NCBI GenBank assembly: GCA_963775635.1
Contig: CAVZJO010000006.1
Span: 62,001-126,000, forward strand
Length of the DNA: 64,000 nt
Source of the DNA: JALORV01 sp963775635
GTDB lineage: Bacteria; Pseudomonadota; Gammaproteobacteria; Burkholderiales; Burkholderiaceae_F
Direction of reading: 5' to 3'
In this document: piece after piece, positions 33,620 to 43,000 of the stretch
Layout: every line of letters begins with the position of its first letter
Numbering within the stretch: position 1 is the first letter of the stretch
Position numbers and translations under genes: made by a program
Notes under the pieces: generated by a model
Databases searched by the model: none
Told to the model about the DNA's origin: nothing
The model's input: only the letters and a program-made list of their open reading frames with translations

Positions 33620-36583
33620 ATGCTGACGAAGAAATCCGCGGGTGCCGCGACGGCCCAGGGTCGCCTTGCGCGCTCCGTTTCCGGAATGCACGGTCGGACG
33701 ATCGATCGACGCACGTTTCTCAAGCGCTCCGGCGTGACTGCCGGAGCCGCCGCGTTCGCGGCTCAGCTCCCGTACGGTGCTATTGGCAAGGCCGAGGCGG
33801 CCACGGAAGCTGCGCCGGAGGCCAGCGGCGAACAGGTACGACGCACGGTGTGCACGCACTGCTCCGTCGGCTGTGCAGTCGACGCCGTCGTGAAAAATGG
33901 CGTGTGGGTGCGGCAGGAGCCGGTGTTCGATTCACCGCTGAACCTCGGCGCGCACTGCGCCAAGGGCGCGTCGGTGCGTGAACATGGCATGACCGAGCAC
34001 TCGCACCGGCTGAAATACCCGATGAAGCTGGTCGACGGCAAGTACCAGCGCATTAGCTGGGATCAGGCGATCGACGAGATCACTGCGAAGATGTCCAAGA
34101 TCCGCGAGGAGTCCGGTCCCGACGCCGCCTACTTCATCGGCTCGTCCAAGCACAACAACGAGCAGGCCCAACTGCTGCGCAAGTTCGTTTCGCTCTGGGG
34201 CACCAACAACTGTGACCACCAGGCCCGCATCTGCCACTCCACGACGGTCGCCGGTGTGGCGAACACGTGGGGTTATGGCGCGATGACGAACTCGTACAAC
34301 GACATGCTGAATACGAAGGCGATGCTGTACATCGGGTCGAACGCGGCCGAGGCGCACCCGGTGTCGATGCTGTTCTCCCTGCACGCGAAGGAGAACGGCG
34401 CGAAGATGATCGTCGTCGATCCGCGCTTCACTCGTACCGCGGCCAAGGCGGATCACTACATCCGGCTGCGCGGGGGCAGCGATATCCCGTTCCTGTACGG
34501 GATGATGTACCACATCTTCAAGAACGGCTGGGAGGACAAGGCGTACCTGGCGGCGCGCGTGTATGGCATCGACAAGGTCAAAGAGGAGGTCATGAAGTGG
34601 ACCCCCGACAAGGTGACCGAAGCCTGCGGTGTACCCGAGGACCAGGTGCTGCTGGCGGCCGAGACGATGGCCAAGAACCGACCCAGTACGATCGTCTGGT
34701 GCATGGGGCAGACGCAGCACACGATTGGGAACGCAATCGTGCGCGCCTCCTGCATTCTCCAGCTCGTCCTTGGAAATGTCGGCGTGTCGGGCGGCGGCAC
34801 CAACATCTTCCGCGGCCACGATAATGTGCAGGGCGCGACCGATGTCGGACCGAATCCCGACTCCCTGCCCGGCTACTACGGCATTGCGCCGGGCTCGTGG
34901 GTGCACTGGGCGAAGGTCTGGAACATCGATCTGGACTGGCTCAAGAAGCGCTTTGCTTCCGAAGCGATGATGACCAAGCCCGGCACCACGGTCAGCCGCT
35001 GGATCGATGCGGTGCTGGAGCCCAACGACGCGATCGGACAGGGGCCGAACGTAAGGGCCGTGTTCTATTGGGGCCATGCACCGAATTCGCAGACGCGCGG
35101 TCTGGAAATGAAGAAGGCCATGGACGCGCTCGATCTGCTCGTCGTGGTCGACCCGTATCCGTCGGCGACCGCCGCCTGGGCGGCCATGCCGGCGCCTGAA
35201 GGTGCCAAGGTCAATCCGAACCGAGCCGTCTACCTGCTTCCCGCCTGCACGCAGTTCGAGACATCGGGCTCCGTCACGGCCTCCGGCCGCGCGGTGCAAT
35301 GGCGCGAGAAAGTCATCGAGCCTTTGTTCGAGTCGCGGACCGACCAGGCGATCATGTTGCGCTTCGCACAGAAGTGGGGCTTCGCCGACCAGTTGCTGGG
35401 CAAGCGCGACGGTAAGCAGAACATTCGGACGATACCGGGTGCTGGAGGCTGGGAAGAACCTTCGATCGAGGACATCCTCGCGAACGACATCAATAAAGGC
35501 ACGTGGACCATCGGCTACACCGGTCAGAGTCCGGAGCGGCTGAAGCTGCACATGAAGCACATGGGCACCTTCGACGTGAAGACAATGCGTGCGAATGGCG
35601 GTCCGTGCGACGGTGATTACTTCGGGTTGCCATGGCCGTGCTATGGCACGCCGGAGATGAAGCACCCGGGTTCAACCAACCTGTATGACACCTCCAAGAC
35701 GGTGATGGACGGCGGCGGCAACTTCCGCGCTAACTTCGGTGTCGAGCGCGACGGCGTCAACCTGTTGGCCGAAGCGGGCTCGTACTCGAAGGGCGCCGAA
35801 ATCACGACGGGCTACCCCGAGTTCGACCATGTATTCCTGAAGAAGCTCGGCTGGTGGAACGAACTGACCGAGGACGAGAAGAAGGCGGCCGAGGGCAAGA
35901 ACTGGAAGACCGATCTTTCCGGCGGAATCATTCGCGTCGTGATGACCAAGCACCAGTGTCATCCGTTCGGCAACGCCAAGGCGCGTGCCCTGGTCTGGAA
36001 CTTCCCGGATCCGGTGCCGCTCCACCGCGAGCCGCTGTACAGCAATCGCCCCGACCTGGTCGCCAAGTATCCGACGCACGCCGACCGCAAGGACTTCTGG
36101 CGCCTCCCGACGCTTTACAAGACCGTGCAGGACAAGAACATCGCCGACAAGGTCTACGAGAAGTACCCGCTCGTGATGACCTCCGGCCGCCTGACGGAAT
36201 ATGAAGGCGGCGGCGACGAGACGCGTTCGAACCCCTGGCTGGCCGAACTGCAGCAGAACATGTTCATCGAGATCAATCCGAAGGCTGCCAATGATCGCGG
36301 CATTCGCAATGGAGAGTGGGTCTGGGTGAACACTCCGACCGGTGCGAAGATGAAGGTCATGGCCCTCGTCACCGAGCGGGTTGGACCTGACACGGTGTTC
36401 TTGCCATTCCACTTCGCTGGCTGGTGGCAAGGCAAGGATCTGCTGGACAGTTATCCGGCCGGTGCAGCGCCAATCGTCCGCGGTGAGTCGATCAACATGA
36501 GCACGACCTATGGATACGACTCGGTGACGATGATGCAGGAAGGGACGAAGTGCTCCCTCTGCCAGGTCGTCAAGCAGGCCTGA
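33620..36583 (+). CDS. fdhA: Formate dehydrogenase catalytic subunit (Mo/W-bis-MGD)
   Basis: 987 residues with a Tat signal (TIDRRTFLKRSGVTAGAAAF). A 4Fe-4S site follows (CTHCSVGC...GAHCAKGAS). The metal ligand is Cys, not selenocysteine: NNCDHQARICHSTTVAG, at the position where FdnG has Sec. Further signatures are SKHNNEQAQLLRKFVSLWG, IGSNAAEAHPVSM and, near the end, WVNTPTGAKMKVMALVTERV and PFHFAGWWQGKDL. It oxidises formate to CO2 in the periplasm and passes electrons through FdhB to FdhC. ATG 33620 follows GGGAGA. The tungstate transporter nearby suggests W may be used. Confidence 0.94.
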   Translation: MLTKKSAGAATAQGRLARSVSGMHGRTIDRRTFLKRSGVTAGAAAFAAQLPYGAIGKAEAATEAAPEASGEQVRRTVCTHCSVGCAVDAVVKNGVWVRQEPVFDSPLNLGAHCAKGASVREHGMTEHSHRLKYPMKLVDGKYQRISWDQAIDEITAKMSKIREESGPDAAYFIGSSKHNNEQAQLLRKFVSLWGTNNCDHQARICHSTTVAGVANTWGYGAMTNSYNDMLNTKAMLYIGSNAAEAHPVSMLFSLHAKENGAKMIVVDPRFTRTAAKADHYIRLRGGSDIPFLYGMMYHIFKNGWEDKAYLAARVYGIDKVKEEVMKWTPDKVTEACGVPEDQVLLAAETMAKNRPSTIVWCMGQTQHTIGNAIVRASCILQLVLGNVGVSGGGTNIFRGHDNVQGATDVGPNPDSLPGYYGIAPGSWVHWAKVWNIDLDWLKKRFASEAMMTKPGTTVSRWIDAVLEPNDAIGQGPNVRAVFYWGHAPNSQTRGLEMKKAMDALDLLVVVDPYPSATAAWAAMPAPEGAKVNPNRAVYLLPACTQFETSGSVTASGRAVQWREKVIEPLFESRTDQAIMLRFAQKWGFADQLLGKRDGKQNIRTIPGAGGWEEPSIEDILANDINKGTWTIGYTGQSPERLKLHMKHMGTFDVKTMRANGGPCDGDYFGLPWPCYGTPEMKHPGSTNLYDTSKTVMDGGGNFRANFGVERDGVNLLAEAGSYSKGAEITTGYPEFDHVFLKKLGWWNELTEDEKKAAEGKNWKTDLSGGIIRVVMTKHQCHPFGNAKARALVWNFPDPVPLHREPLYSNRPDLVAKYPTHADRKDFWRLPTLYKTVQDKNIADKVYEKYPLVMTSGRLTEYEGGGDETRSNPWLAELQQNMFIEINPKAANDRGIRNGEWVWVNTPTGAKMKVMALVTERVGPDTVFLPFHFAGWWQGKDLLDSYPAGAAPIVRGESINMSTTYGYDSVTMMQEGTKCSLCQVVKQA

Positions 36584-36615
36584 GAAGCCTCGAGAACGAA
36601 ACAAGGAGACTCACG

Positions 36616-37245
36616 ATGGCCCGCATGAAGTTCATCTGTGATGCCAACCGCTGCATCGAATGCAACGGCTGCGTCACCGCTTGCAAGAACGCGAATGACG
36701 TCCCCTGGGGTGTCAATCGTCGGCGTGTCGTTACCCTTAACGATGGCGTGCCCGGAGAGCGCTCGATCTCGGTGGCCTGCATGCATTGCTCGGATGCGCC
36801 GTGCATGGCGGTTTGCCCGGTCGATTGCTTCACCCGGAGCGAAGATGGTGTTGTGCTGCACGACAAGGACCAGTGCATCGGCTGCGGTTACTGCCTGTAT
36901 GCCTGCCCCTTCGGCGCACCGCAGTTTCCGCAAGCCGGGGCCTTCGGCGCACGCGGCAAGATGGACAAGTGCACGTTCTGCCAGGGCGGCCCCGGCAAGG
37001 GCAGCGAGGAAGCTCAGTACAGCAAGTACGGCCAGAACCGCATCGCCGCGGGCAAGCTGCCGCTGTGCGCCGAGATGTGCTCCACCAAGGCGCTGCTCGC
37101 CGGCGATGGCGACGTCATCGCCAACATCTTCCGCGAACGTGTCACGGTGCGTGGCAAGGGCTCCGAAGTGATCGGTTGGGCCACGGCGTATGGCACGCCC
37201 AAGGGCAGCTCGACTCCGCCGGCAGTGCCGGAAGGGAAGAAATGA
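36616..37245 (+). CDS. fdhB: Formate dehydrogenase iron-sulfur subunit
   Basis: 209 residues from ATG 36616 (AAGGAG upstream). Four 4Fe-4S motifs: CDANRCIECNGCVTACKNAN, CMHCSDAPCMAVCPVDC, CIGCGYCLYACPFGAPQ and CTFCQGG...CAEMCSTKAL. It relays electrons from FdhA to the cytochrome b subunit. The final TGA overlaps the start of the next gene. Confidence 0.93.
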   Translation: MARMKFICDANRCIECNGCVTACKNANDVPWGVNRRRVVTLNDGVPGERSISVACMHCSDAPCMAVCPVDCFTRSEDGVVLHDKDQCIGCGYCLYACPFGAPQFPQAGAFGARGKMDKCTFCQGGPGKGSEEAQYSKYGQNRIAAGKLPLCAEMCSTKALLAGDGDVIANIFRERVTVRGKGSEVIGWATAYGTPKGSSTPPAVPEGKK

Positions 37246-37478
37246 TGCGGGCGCTGAGAACGCTGGGCATGGTGCTGGCAGCGCTGCTGTGCGCGGTCGG
37301 TCTGTCTGCCTGCGGGGAGCAGAAGGTCACCCGCTACGAGCAGGGCAAGTACTCAGGCGCCCCTATCGCCTCTCCGTGGGACTCGCCGCAGTATGGCGGC
37401 AAGCAGGCGGAATGGGAGGCGGCCATCCAGGCGCGCACGCAGGGCCAGAACGACTACGTGCGCATACCGGCGAAGTAG
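37242..37478 (+). CDS. Small lipoprotein of the formate dehydrogenase operon
   Basis: 78 residues with a lipobox (LCAVGLSACGEQK, Cys about residue 25). The remainder is hydrophilic and aromatic (YEQGKYSGAPIASPWDSP). Its overlap with fdhB (ATGA) and the position before fdhC suggest a membrane-anchored accessory protein of the complex; function unknown. Confidence 0.75.
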   Translation: MMRALRTLGMVLAALLCAVGLSACGEQKVTRYEQGKYSGAPIASPWDSPQYGGKQAEWEAAIQARTQGQNDYVRIPAK

Positions 37479-37489
37479 GGAGACGCCAG

Positions 37490-38556
37490 ATGACAATTCT
37501 TTCCTGGCGGGCCGGGTTGGCGGCGGCCGTGCTGGCCTTCGCAGGCTACGCGGCCGCGCAACCGGCGACGCCGCAGCAGCAGGAAGCCGCGCGCCAGCAA
37601 GCCGAGCGAAACGTTACTCAGCCGTATAACAACGCGCCGTACTGGCATGAAGTTCGTACCAGTGACCCGGGCTTCACCCAGGTCGGAGACTCGCCTGAGC
37701 GGGGAGTGCTGATCCAGTCACGCGGCGAAACCTGGAGGCAGGTGCGCGTGCCGGTGGCGCTGATCGGCGGGCTGCTGGTCGCCCTGGCGATCGTATCGCT
37801 GGGTGGCTTTTATGCGTTCCGAGGCTCGATACCGGTTGGCGAGAGCGGTTCGAAGATGATGGTCCAGCGCTTTCGTCCGGCCGGATCGCTACGCGCACTG
37901 GACGATGGCGATCGTCTGGGTGACCCTGGCCATCACCGGCCTGATCATTACCTTCGGCAAGGTACTGCTGCTGCCGATCATCGGCCACACGCTCTATTCA
38001 TGGCTGGCGGTGGCCGCGAAGAACCTGCATAACTTCATCGGGCCGATCCTGATCGTCGGCGTCGTGTGGATGATCGTCCGCTACCTGCGGTACAACTGGC
38101 TCAACAAGGAAGATTTCATCTGGATGACGAAGATCGTCGGCAACCTGACCGGGCACGAGTACCCGTCGGGCAAGTTCAACGGCGGCGAGAAGATGGTCTT
38201 CTGGTTCGTGCTGGTTTTGCTTACTCCGGCTGTTGATTGTCACTGGTCTGGTGCTCAACTTCCCGAACTTCGGCCAGACCCGGGCCACGATGCAGACCTT
38301 CAACGGCATCCACATGGTGGCGGCCTATGTGGCGATTGCGATGGCCTGCGTGCACATTTACCTGGGCACGATCGGCATGAAGGGGGCTTACCGCGCGATG
38401 CGCAACGGCTACGTCACGGCGGAGTGGGCCAAGCATCACCACGAGCTCTGGTACAACGACATCAAGGCGGGCAAAGTGCCCGAAAGTCCAATGGTGTCAG
38501 AGGATCGTGGTGGCCGAGCCTGTTCGCCGCGCGGTCCTGCAGGGTGTAGCAAGTAA
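37490..38556 (+). CDS. fdhC: Formate dehydrogenase cytochrome b subunit (two frameshifts)
   Basis: A signal-like N-terminus (GLAAAVLAFAGYAAAQPATP) and a periplasmic stretch of about 80 residues precede the cytochrome b556 domain. The frame breaks near 37880 and near 38225. Restored segments are RPDRYAHWTMAIVWVTLAIT, NLHNFIGPILIVGVVWMIVR, LLIVTGLVLNFPNFG, FNGIHMVAAYVAIAMACVHI and YVTAEWAKHHHELWYNDI, including the His residues expected for two b haems. It anchors the complex and reduces quinone. Confidence 0.85.
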
Positions 38557-38572
38557 CGTCATCGGGGAAGTC

Positions 38573-38926
38573 ATGCTGAGGAACATCATCATTGCTGTAT
38601 GCGGACTCGCATTTGCCGCAGCCGGATTCGCCACATTGCCGCCACCAACGCCTGAACAGCAGGCGGCGGCGGCGCTGAATGCGGCCAAGGCGGCACACGC
38701 GAACAAGGTCGACGCCTACACGCTGTGCATGTCCCAGACCAAGGTCGCTGACGCTTATGTCAAGGAGCAGAAGGCCAATGGCAAGGCCTACACGCCAGAA
38801 GCGACACCCGCCTGCGTGAATCCCGGTCCGTTCGTGCCGCCGGCGGCGACCCCGGTCGCGACCTCGGCCCCGGCGCAACCCGCCGCTGCTCCGACGCAAC
38901 CTGCAGCGGCGGCTGCCAAAAAGTAG
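38573..38926 (+). CDS. Small exported Pro/Ala-rich protein at the end of the fdh operon
   Basis: 117 residues from ATG 38573 (GGGGAAG upstream). Signal peptide NIIIAVCGLAFAAAGFATLP, a central helix with two Cys residues (AYTLCMSQTKVADAYV; TPACVNPG) and a low-complexity Ala/Pro/Thr tail. Unknown function; last gene before the terminator. Confidence 0.7.
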   Translation: MLRNIIIAVCGLAFAAAGFATLPPPTPEQQAAAALNAAKAAHANKVDAYTLCMSQTKVADAYVKEQKANGKAYTPEATPACVNPGPFVPPAATPVATSAPAQPAAAPTQPAAAAAKK

Positions 38927-38946
38927 CGGATCGACCACGTCCAGGC

Positions 38947-38975
38947 AAAGGCGCCCCGACGGGCGCCTTTGTTTT
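38947..38975 (+). terminator. Rho-independent terminator of the fdh operon
   Basis: Perfect stem AAAGGCGCC / GGCGCCTTT with a 6-base loop (CCGACG), followed by TGTTTT. The group II intron begins at the very next base (38976). Confidence 0.88.
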
Positions 38976-40155
38976 GTGCGCCCAGCATGGGCGCGGTCTT
39001 TGGAGGTGCAAGTCCCCGGCCGAGCTGGCCACAGCGAGGCAAGCGAATCGCAACTGCGTGAGGGCGACCGAGCGTGGAGAGGAAGCGTGGAGCGTAAACC
39101 GTGAGCCGAGGTACACGAACTGCATCGGAGGCGGCGTCGAGCTAGGGTGAGCAGGCAAATGAATGCGAAGCTCTCGTGGCCAAGAGTTGAGGCGACGTAA
39201 ATGCGGCGGTTGTGCGGTGAAGGATCGCGTTCTTACCTGGGGAGATCTCGCCTTGCGCCTGAAAGGGCGACGGTGATGAACCGGCGTGAGAAGTCAGCAG
39301 AGGCCGTAGTAGCCGGGCGCGCGCTCGGGAAGGGCCGAACGAGGAAGGACGGCTGACGAGACGAGCCGCTTGGTGAGGCCATGCGTCAGATGCTGGGGCG
39401 ACCCGGGGGAGCGGGGGCTGGTGAGCGGTGAAGCCCGAGCCGGTGCTGCGACCGACGAAGCCGAGCCGGCGCGGTGCGCACCGACGGGCCGAGGGGCCGA
39501 CGACCTGCTTGCGCAGGCGCTGGCCAGAGGGAACCTGTTGGCGGCGTGGAAGCGCGTGAAGGCCAACAAGGGCAGCGCCGGCGTCGATAGGCGCACGGTG
39601 CAAGACACGGGGGAGTACCTCAAGGTAGCGTGGCCTGCCATCAAGGTGCGGCTGCTCGACGGGACGTACCGGCCTGAGCCGGTGCGGCGCGTGGGCATAC
39701 CTAAGCCGGGCGGTGGGGTGCGGGAACTGGGGATACCGACCGGGGTGGATCGGCTGATCCAACAGGCGCTACTGCAGGTGTTGCAACCGCTGATCGATCC
39801 GACGTTCAGCGCACATAGCTACGGCTTCAGGCCTGGGCGAAGCGCGCACGGCGCGGTGTTGGCGGCGCAAGCACACGTGCAGGCTGGACGCCATTGGGTG
39901 TAGTGGATGTGGATCTGGAGAAGTTCTTTGACCGGGTCAACCACGACATCCTGATGGAACGGCTGGCCAGACGCATTGCGGATAAGCGGGTGCTCGAGCT
40001 GATCCGGTTGTACCTGCAAGCGGGGATCCTGGCGAACGGGGTGAGCATCGAACGGCATGGAGGGAACGCCGCAAGGCGGGCCTCTCACGCCATAGACGCA
40101 AAAGATAACTTCGAGTTTGAGCGGCGGGTCGCGTTGTGCCGAACGCTGTCGATCC

Positions 40156-40184
40156 TTGACTTGCGACGCAAGAGGTAATATGTT
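40156..40184 (+). promoter_or_regulatory. Promoter with internal palindromic operator in the recombinase element
   Basis: TTGACT and TATGTT are separated by 17 bases. Between them CTTGCG-A-CGCAAG (40160-40172) is a perfect palindrome, well placed for repression. The next ATG (40193) lies about 9 bases after the -10 box, so the transcript would be leaderless or nearly so. Confidence 0.5.
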
Positions 40185-40192
40185 TGCGTCCA

Positions 40193-40522
40193 ATGTCGCG
40201 ATCCAACGGCGCCGAGAGGGCCCAACGCTTGAACGCTGCATTCGATCTGCTCACCCAAGGTTACGCTGTCGCGCAGGCCGCGGCGATGCTGACCGAGGAG
40301 TTCGGCCTGTCGCAACGCCAAGCCTATCGCTACGTGCAGGAGGCCCAGGCGATCAAGCGTCCGGTGCCGGTCTCGGCGCCCAGCGTGGCCATCACCGTCA
40401 AGGTGCCCGAGGACATCGCCACGAAGCTGCGCGCGCACGCGCACGCCACGGGTTCGACGATCGGCGACGTGGTCTCGCGTGCCGTCTCGGTCTTGCTGGC
40501 TCGGGAGCGCCGGCGTGGCTGA
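40193..40522 (+). CDS. Small helix-turn-helix-like protein of the recombinase element
   Basis: 109 residues: a helical N-terminal half resembling a helix-turn-helix (AAFDLLTQGYAVAQAAAMLT; FGLSQRQAYRYVQEAQAIKR) and a C-terminal half resembling a ribbon-helix-helix (VAITVKVPEDIATKLRAHAH). The second half looks like the dimerisation/DNA-binding fold of many small element-encoded regulators. It probably represses the palindromic promoter just upstream. The stop overlaps the next ORF. Confidence 0.65.
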   Translation: MSRSNGAERAQRLNAAFDLLTQGYAVAQAAAMLTEEFGLSQRQAYRYVQEAQAIKRPVPVSAPSVAITVKVPEDIATKLRAHAHATGSTIGDVVSRAVSVLLARERRRG

Positions 40523-40787
40523 GCGCCACCCGCGCTGCCAAGTCCGCTTCGAGTATTGCTTTGATCGTCTGTTCGGCGCCAAGCTCGAACAGGTCTATGA
40601 CATCTTGGTTCCGGATCGCACCCGCCGCACCGGCGGGCCTTGCCGAGTAGGAGGACACGGTCATGAAGACAGCGGCGATCTATGCGCGGGTGTCGTCGGA
40701 CCAGCAGAAGGAGGACAAGACGATCGCCAGCCAGACGGCCGCGCTGATGGCGTTCGCTTCAAGCCAAGGCTACAGCGTACCGGCTGA
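40515..40787 (+). CDS. Small overlapping ORF of the recombinase element
   Basis: GTG 40515 overlaps the stop of the HTH-like gene. The first 40 residues (VRFEYCFDRLFGAKLEQVYD; ILVPDRTRR) look like real protein, but the rest runs in a shifted frame over the start of the recombinase gene. The 3' end is uncertain; the alternative frame would stop at 40650. Unknown function, possibly coupling translation to the recombinase. Confidence 0.35.
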   Translation: MAERHPRCQVRFEYCFDRLFGAKLEQVYDILVPDRTRRTGGPCRVGGHGHEDSGDLCAGVVGPAEGGQDDRQPDGRADGVRFKPRLQRTG

Positions 40788-42339
40788 GTGGATCTTCGAG
40801 GACGAGGGCTTCAGCGGCGCCACGCTGGTTCGCCCCGGCCTGGAGCGCGTGCGCGACCTCGTCGCCGAAGGCCAGATCCAGGCGGTACTGGTGTTGTCGC
40901 CGGATCGGCTCAGCCGCAAGTACGCCTATCAGGTGCTGCTCACCGAGGAATGGCTGCGCCACGGCGTGGAGACGATCTTCATCAAGGCGCCGCAGTCGCA
41001 AACACCGGAGGACCAGTTGCTGCTGCAGTTCCAGGGCATGATCGCCGAATACGAACGCGCCCAGATCCTGGAGCGTTCGCGCCGCGGCAAACGCCACCGC
41101 GCCAAGCAGGGCGAGGTCAGCGTGCTCAGCGGCGCCCCGTATGGCTATCGCTACGTGCGCAAGACCGAGGAGCGCGCGGCCTACTACGAGGTCATCGAGG
41201 CGCAGGCCGAGGTGGTCCGCCAGGTCTTCGATCTGTACACCGCGCAGGCGCTGAGCATCGGCGCCATCACGCGGCGACTCAACGAGCTGGGGGTGCCGAC
41301 CAGGAAGGAGCAAACCTGCTGGGAGCGCTCGACGATCTGGGCGATGCTGCGCAACCCGGCGTACCGCGGCATGGCCTGCTTCGGCAAGACCCAGGAGGCC
41401 GCGCGACAGCATCGCGGCAACCGGCCGTACGCATGCGGGCCCATCCACCGCGACGCGGCCCGCGCACCGCTGCACGAAACCCGAAGGATCAGTGGATCCA
41501 GATTCCTGTGCCCGCGCTGGTGGATGAGCGCACCTTCGATCTGGCGCAGGAGCGACTGCAAGACAACAAGAGGTTCTCCCCACGCCGCACGGTCGAGCCG
41601 AGCATCTTGCAGGGCCTGGTGCACTGCGCCGATTGCGGCTACGCGCTGTATCGGACTTCCACGCGCAGCAGCGCGCGCAAGATCTACTACTACCGATGCC
41701 TGGGTTCGGACGCCTGGCGCTATCAAGGGCAGGCGCGGTGCAGCGCGCAGCCGATCCGGCTCGATCTGCTGGAGGACACCGTGTGGAGCCGAGGTTGCTC
41801 GATTGCTCGAAGACCCCGCACTGATCCAAGCCGAACTGACCCGGCGCGTGGAAGCGGCGCGCACGTCCCATCCGGCCAAGCAGCACCAAGACAGGATCGA
41901 ACGCGAGCTGCTCCAGGCCCAACGGCGCGTCGAGCGGCTGCTGACGGCCTACCAGGAGGATCTGCTCAGCCTGGACGAGCTACGCCGGCGCATGCCCGAG
42001 TTGCGCCAGCGCGAGACGCGGTTGAAGGCGGAACTCGAATCACTGAGTGCCCAACTGGCCGATCAGGCCACCTACCTGCGGCTCGCTCACACGCTGGGCG
42101 AATTCCTCGAGCGTCTGCGCACGCAGGTCCAGGATCTGGACGTGCTGGAACGCCAGCGCGTCGTAAGACTGCTCGTCAAGGAAGTCGTCGTCGGCCGACG
42201 ACAGCATCACCATCCGACATTCGATCCCGAACTCGAACCGGTCCTCTGGTGGGTCGACGGGCCCTGCCGATCCGGGCGTGCTCTTGCCCGGCGGCGGCAG
42301 CTCGGGAAAAGGTTCGCTATTGCGTACGTGGAGCGATCT
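40663..42339 (+). CDS. Large serine recombinase (frameshifted, reads into maturase frame)
   Basis: Resolvase catalytic domain at the N-terminus (AAIYARVSSDQQKEDKTIAS, the Ser nucleophile in RVS; LVLSPDRLSRKYAYQVLL), then the recombinase domain (GAPYGYRYVRKTEERAAYYE; TWAMLRNPAYRGMA-like WAMLRNPAYRGMACFGK), a zinc ribbon with CADCGYALYRT and a coiled-coil (ERELLQAQRRVERLLTAYQE). One-base breaks occur near 41470, 41795 and 42197. The last frame (DDSITIRHSIP...LLRTWSD) has no stop before the junction and continues into the maturase. About 560 residues belong to the element. It should excise and integrate the element. Confidence 0.85.
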
Positions 42340-43000
42340 GAGTCCGCTGCTGGCCAACGTGCTGCTGGACGAGGTGGATCGAGAGCTGGAGCGCAGGGGG
42401 CACTGCTTCGTGCGCTACGCCGACGACTGCAACGTCTACGTCGGGAGCCGCAAGGCGGGCGAACGGGTCCTGCGAGCGCTGCGCAGCCGCTATGCGAGGC
42501 TGCGGCTGAGGGTCAACGAGACCAAGACGGCAGTGGCGGAGGTCTGGGGGCGCAAGTTCCTGGGCTATTGCTTCTGGCGGAGGGGTGACGAAGTGCGACG
42601 GGCGGGGGCTGCACAGGCGCTGCTCAAGATGCGACAACGCATCCGGGTGCTCACACGGCGCACGCGCGGACGCAGCCTCGAACAGATCGCGCAGGACCTG
42701 GGTGACTACGTGCCCGGCTGGAAGAACTACTTCAGCCTCGCGCAGACGCCTAAGGTCATGTACGGCCTGGATAAATGGTTGCGGCATCGTCTTCGGGCGA
42801 TACAACTCAAGCAGTGGCGCCGCGGAACAACTATCTTCCGCGAGCTCAAGCGCTTGGGTGCCGACGACGACTCGGCGCGGCGCGTCGCGGGCAACGCCCG
42901 TAGTCTCTGGCGGGATCGCCGCCTAGCGCTGAATCGGCTCCTGCCGAACGCCTACTTCGATCGCCTTGGTGTGCCCCGATTCTCCTGACCTCAAATCCTC

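Larger units (their letters stand above)
40083..42339 (+). mobile_element. Serine-recombinase mobile element nested in the intron maturase gene
   Basis: The inserted DNA is 40086-42339 (2254 bases), with TCT at both junctions (40083-40085 and 42337-42339). Removing it restores GGC GGG CCT CTG AGT CCG CTG CTG GCC, the codons of GGPLSPLLA. The ends carry imperfect inverted sequences (ACGCAAAAGATAACTT at the left; ACGCAATAGCGAACCTT when the right end is reverse-complemented), plausible recombinase sites. It encodes an HTH-like protein, a small overlapping ORF and a large serine recombinase. No other cargo is present. Confidence 0.85.
39421..42988 (+). pseudogene. ltrA: Group II intron reverse transcriptase/maturase, split by a recombinase element
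   Basis: The 5' half (39421-40085) contains NLLAAWKRVKANKGSAGVD, RRVGIPKPGGGVRELGIPT, YGFRPGRSAHGAV and VVDVDLEKFFDRVNHDILM. The frame breaks near 39901 and near 40056, then reads EGTPQGGPL and enters the insertion, where a TAG follows after four codons. The 3' half (42337-42988) resumes with LSPLLANVLLDEVDRELE, RYADDCNVYVGS (catalytic YADD) and the maturase domain ending NAYFDRLGVPRFS. Both halves belong to one protein of roughly 440 residues. It cannot work as encoded. Confidence 0.88.

Noticed and set aside
34200..34260. Possible selenocysteine codon in fdhA
   Set aside because: The residue at the metal-ligand position is TGC (Cys), so no TGA recoding or SECIS element is needed.
33932..35665. 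577-codon minus-strand frame
   Set aside because: Antisense to fdhA, whose protein sequence is unmistakable.
39360..40200. Diversity-generating retroelement or retron in place of a group II intron
   Set aside because: The 3' half has a maturase domain and the flanking RNA has domains V/VI and a branch-point A, so group II intron fits; no template/variable repeat pair or msr-msd structure was seen.
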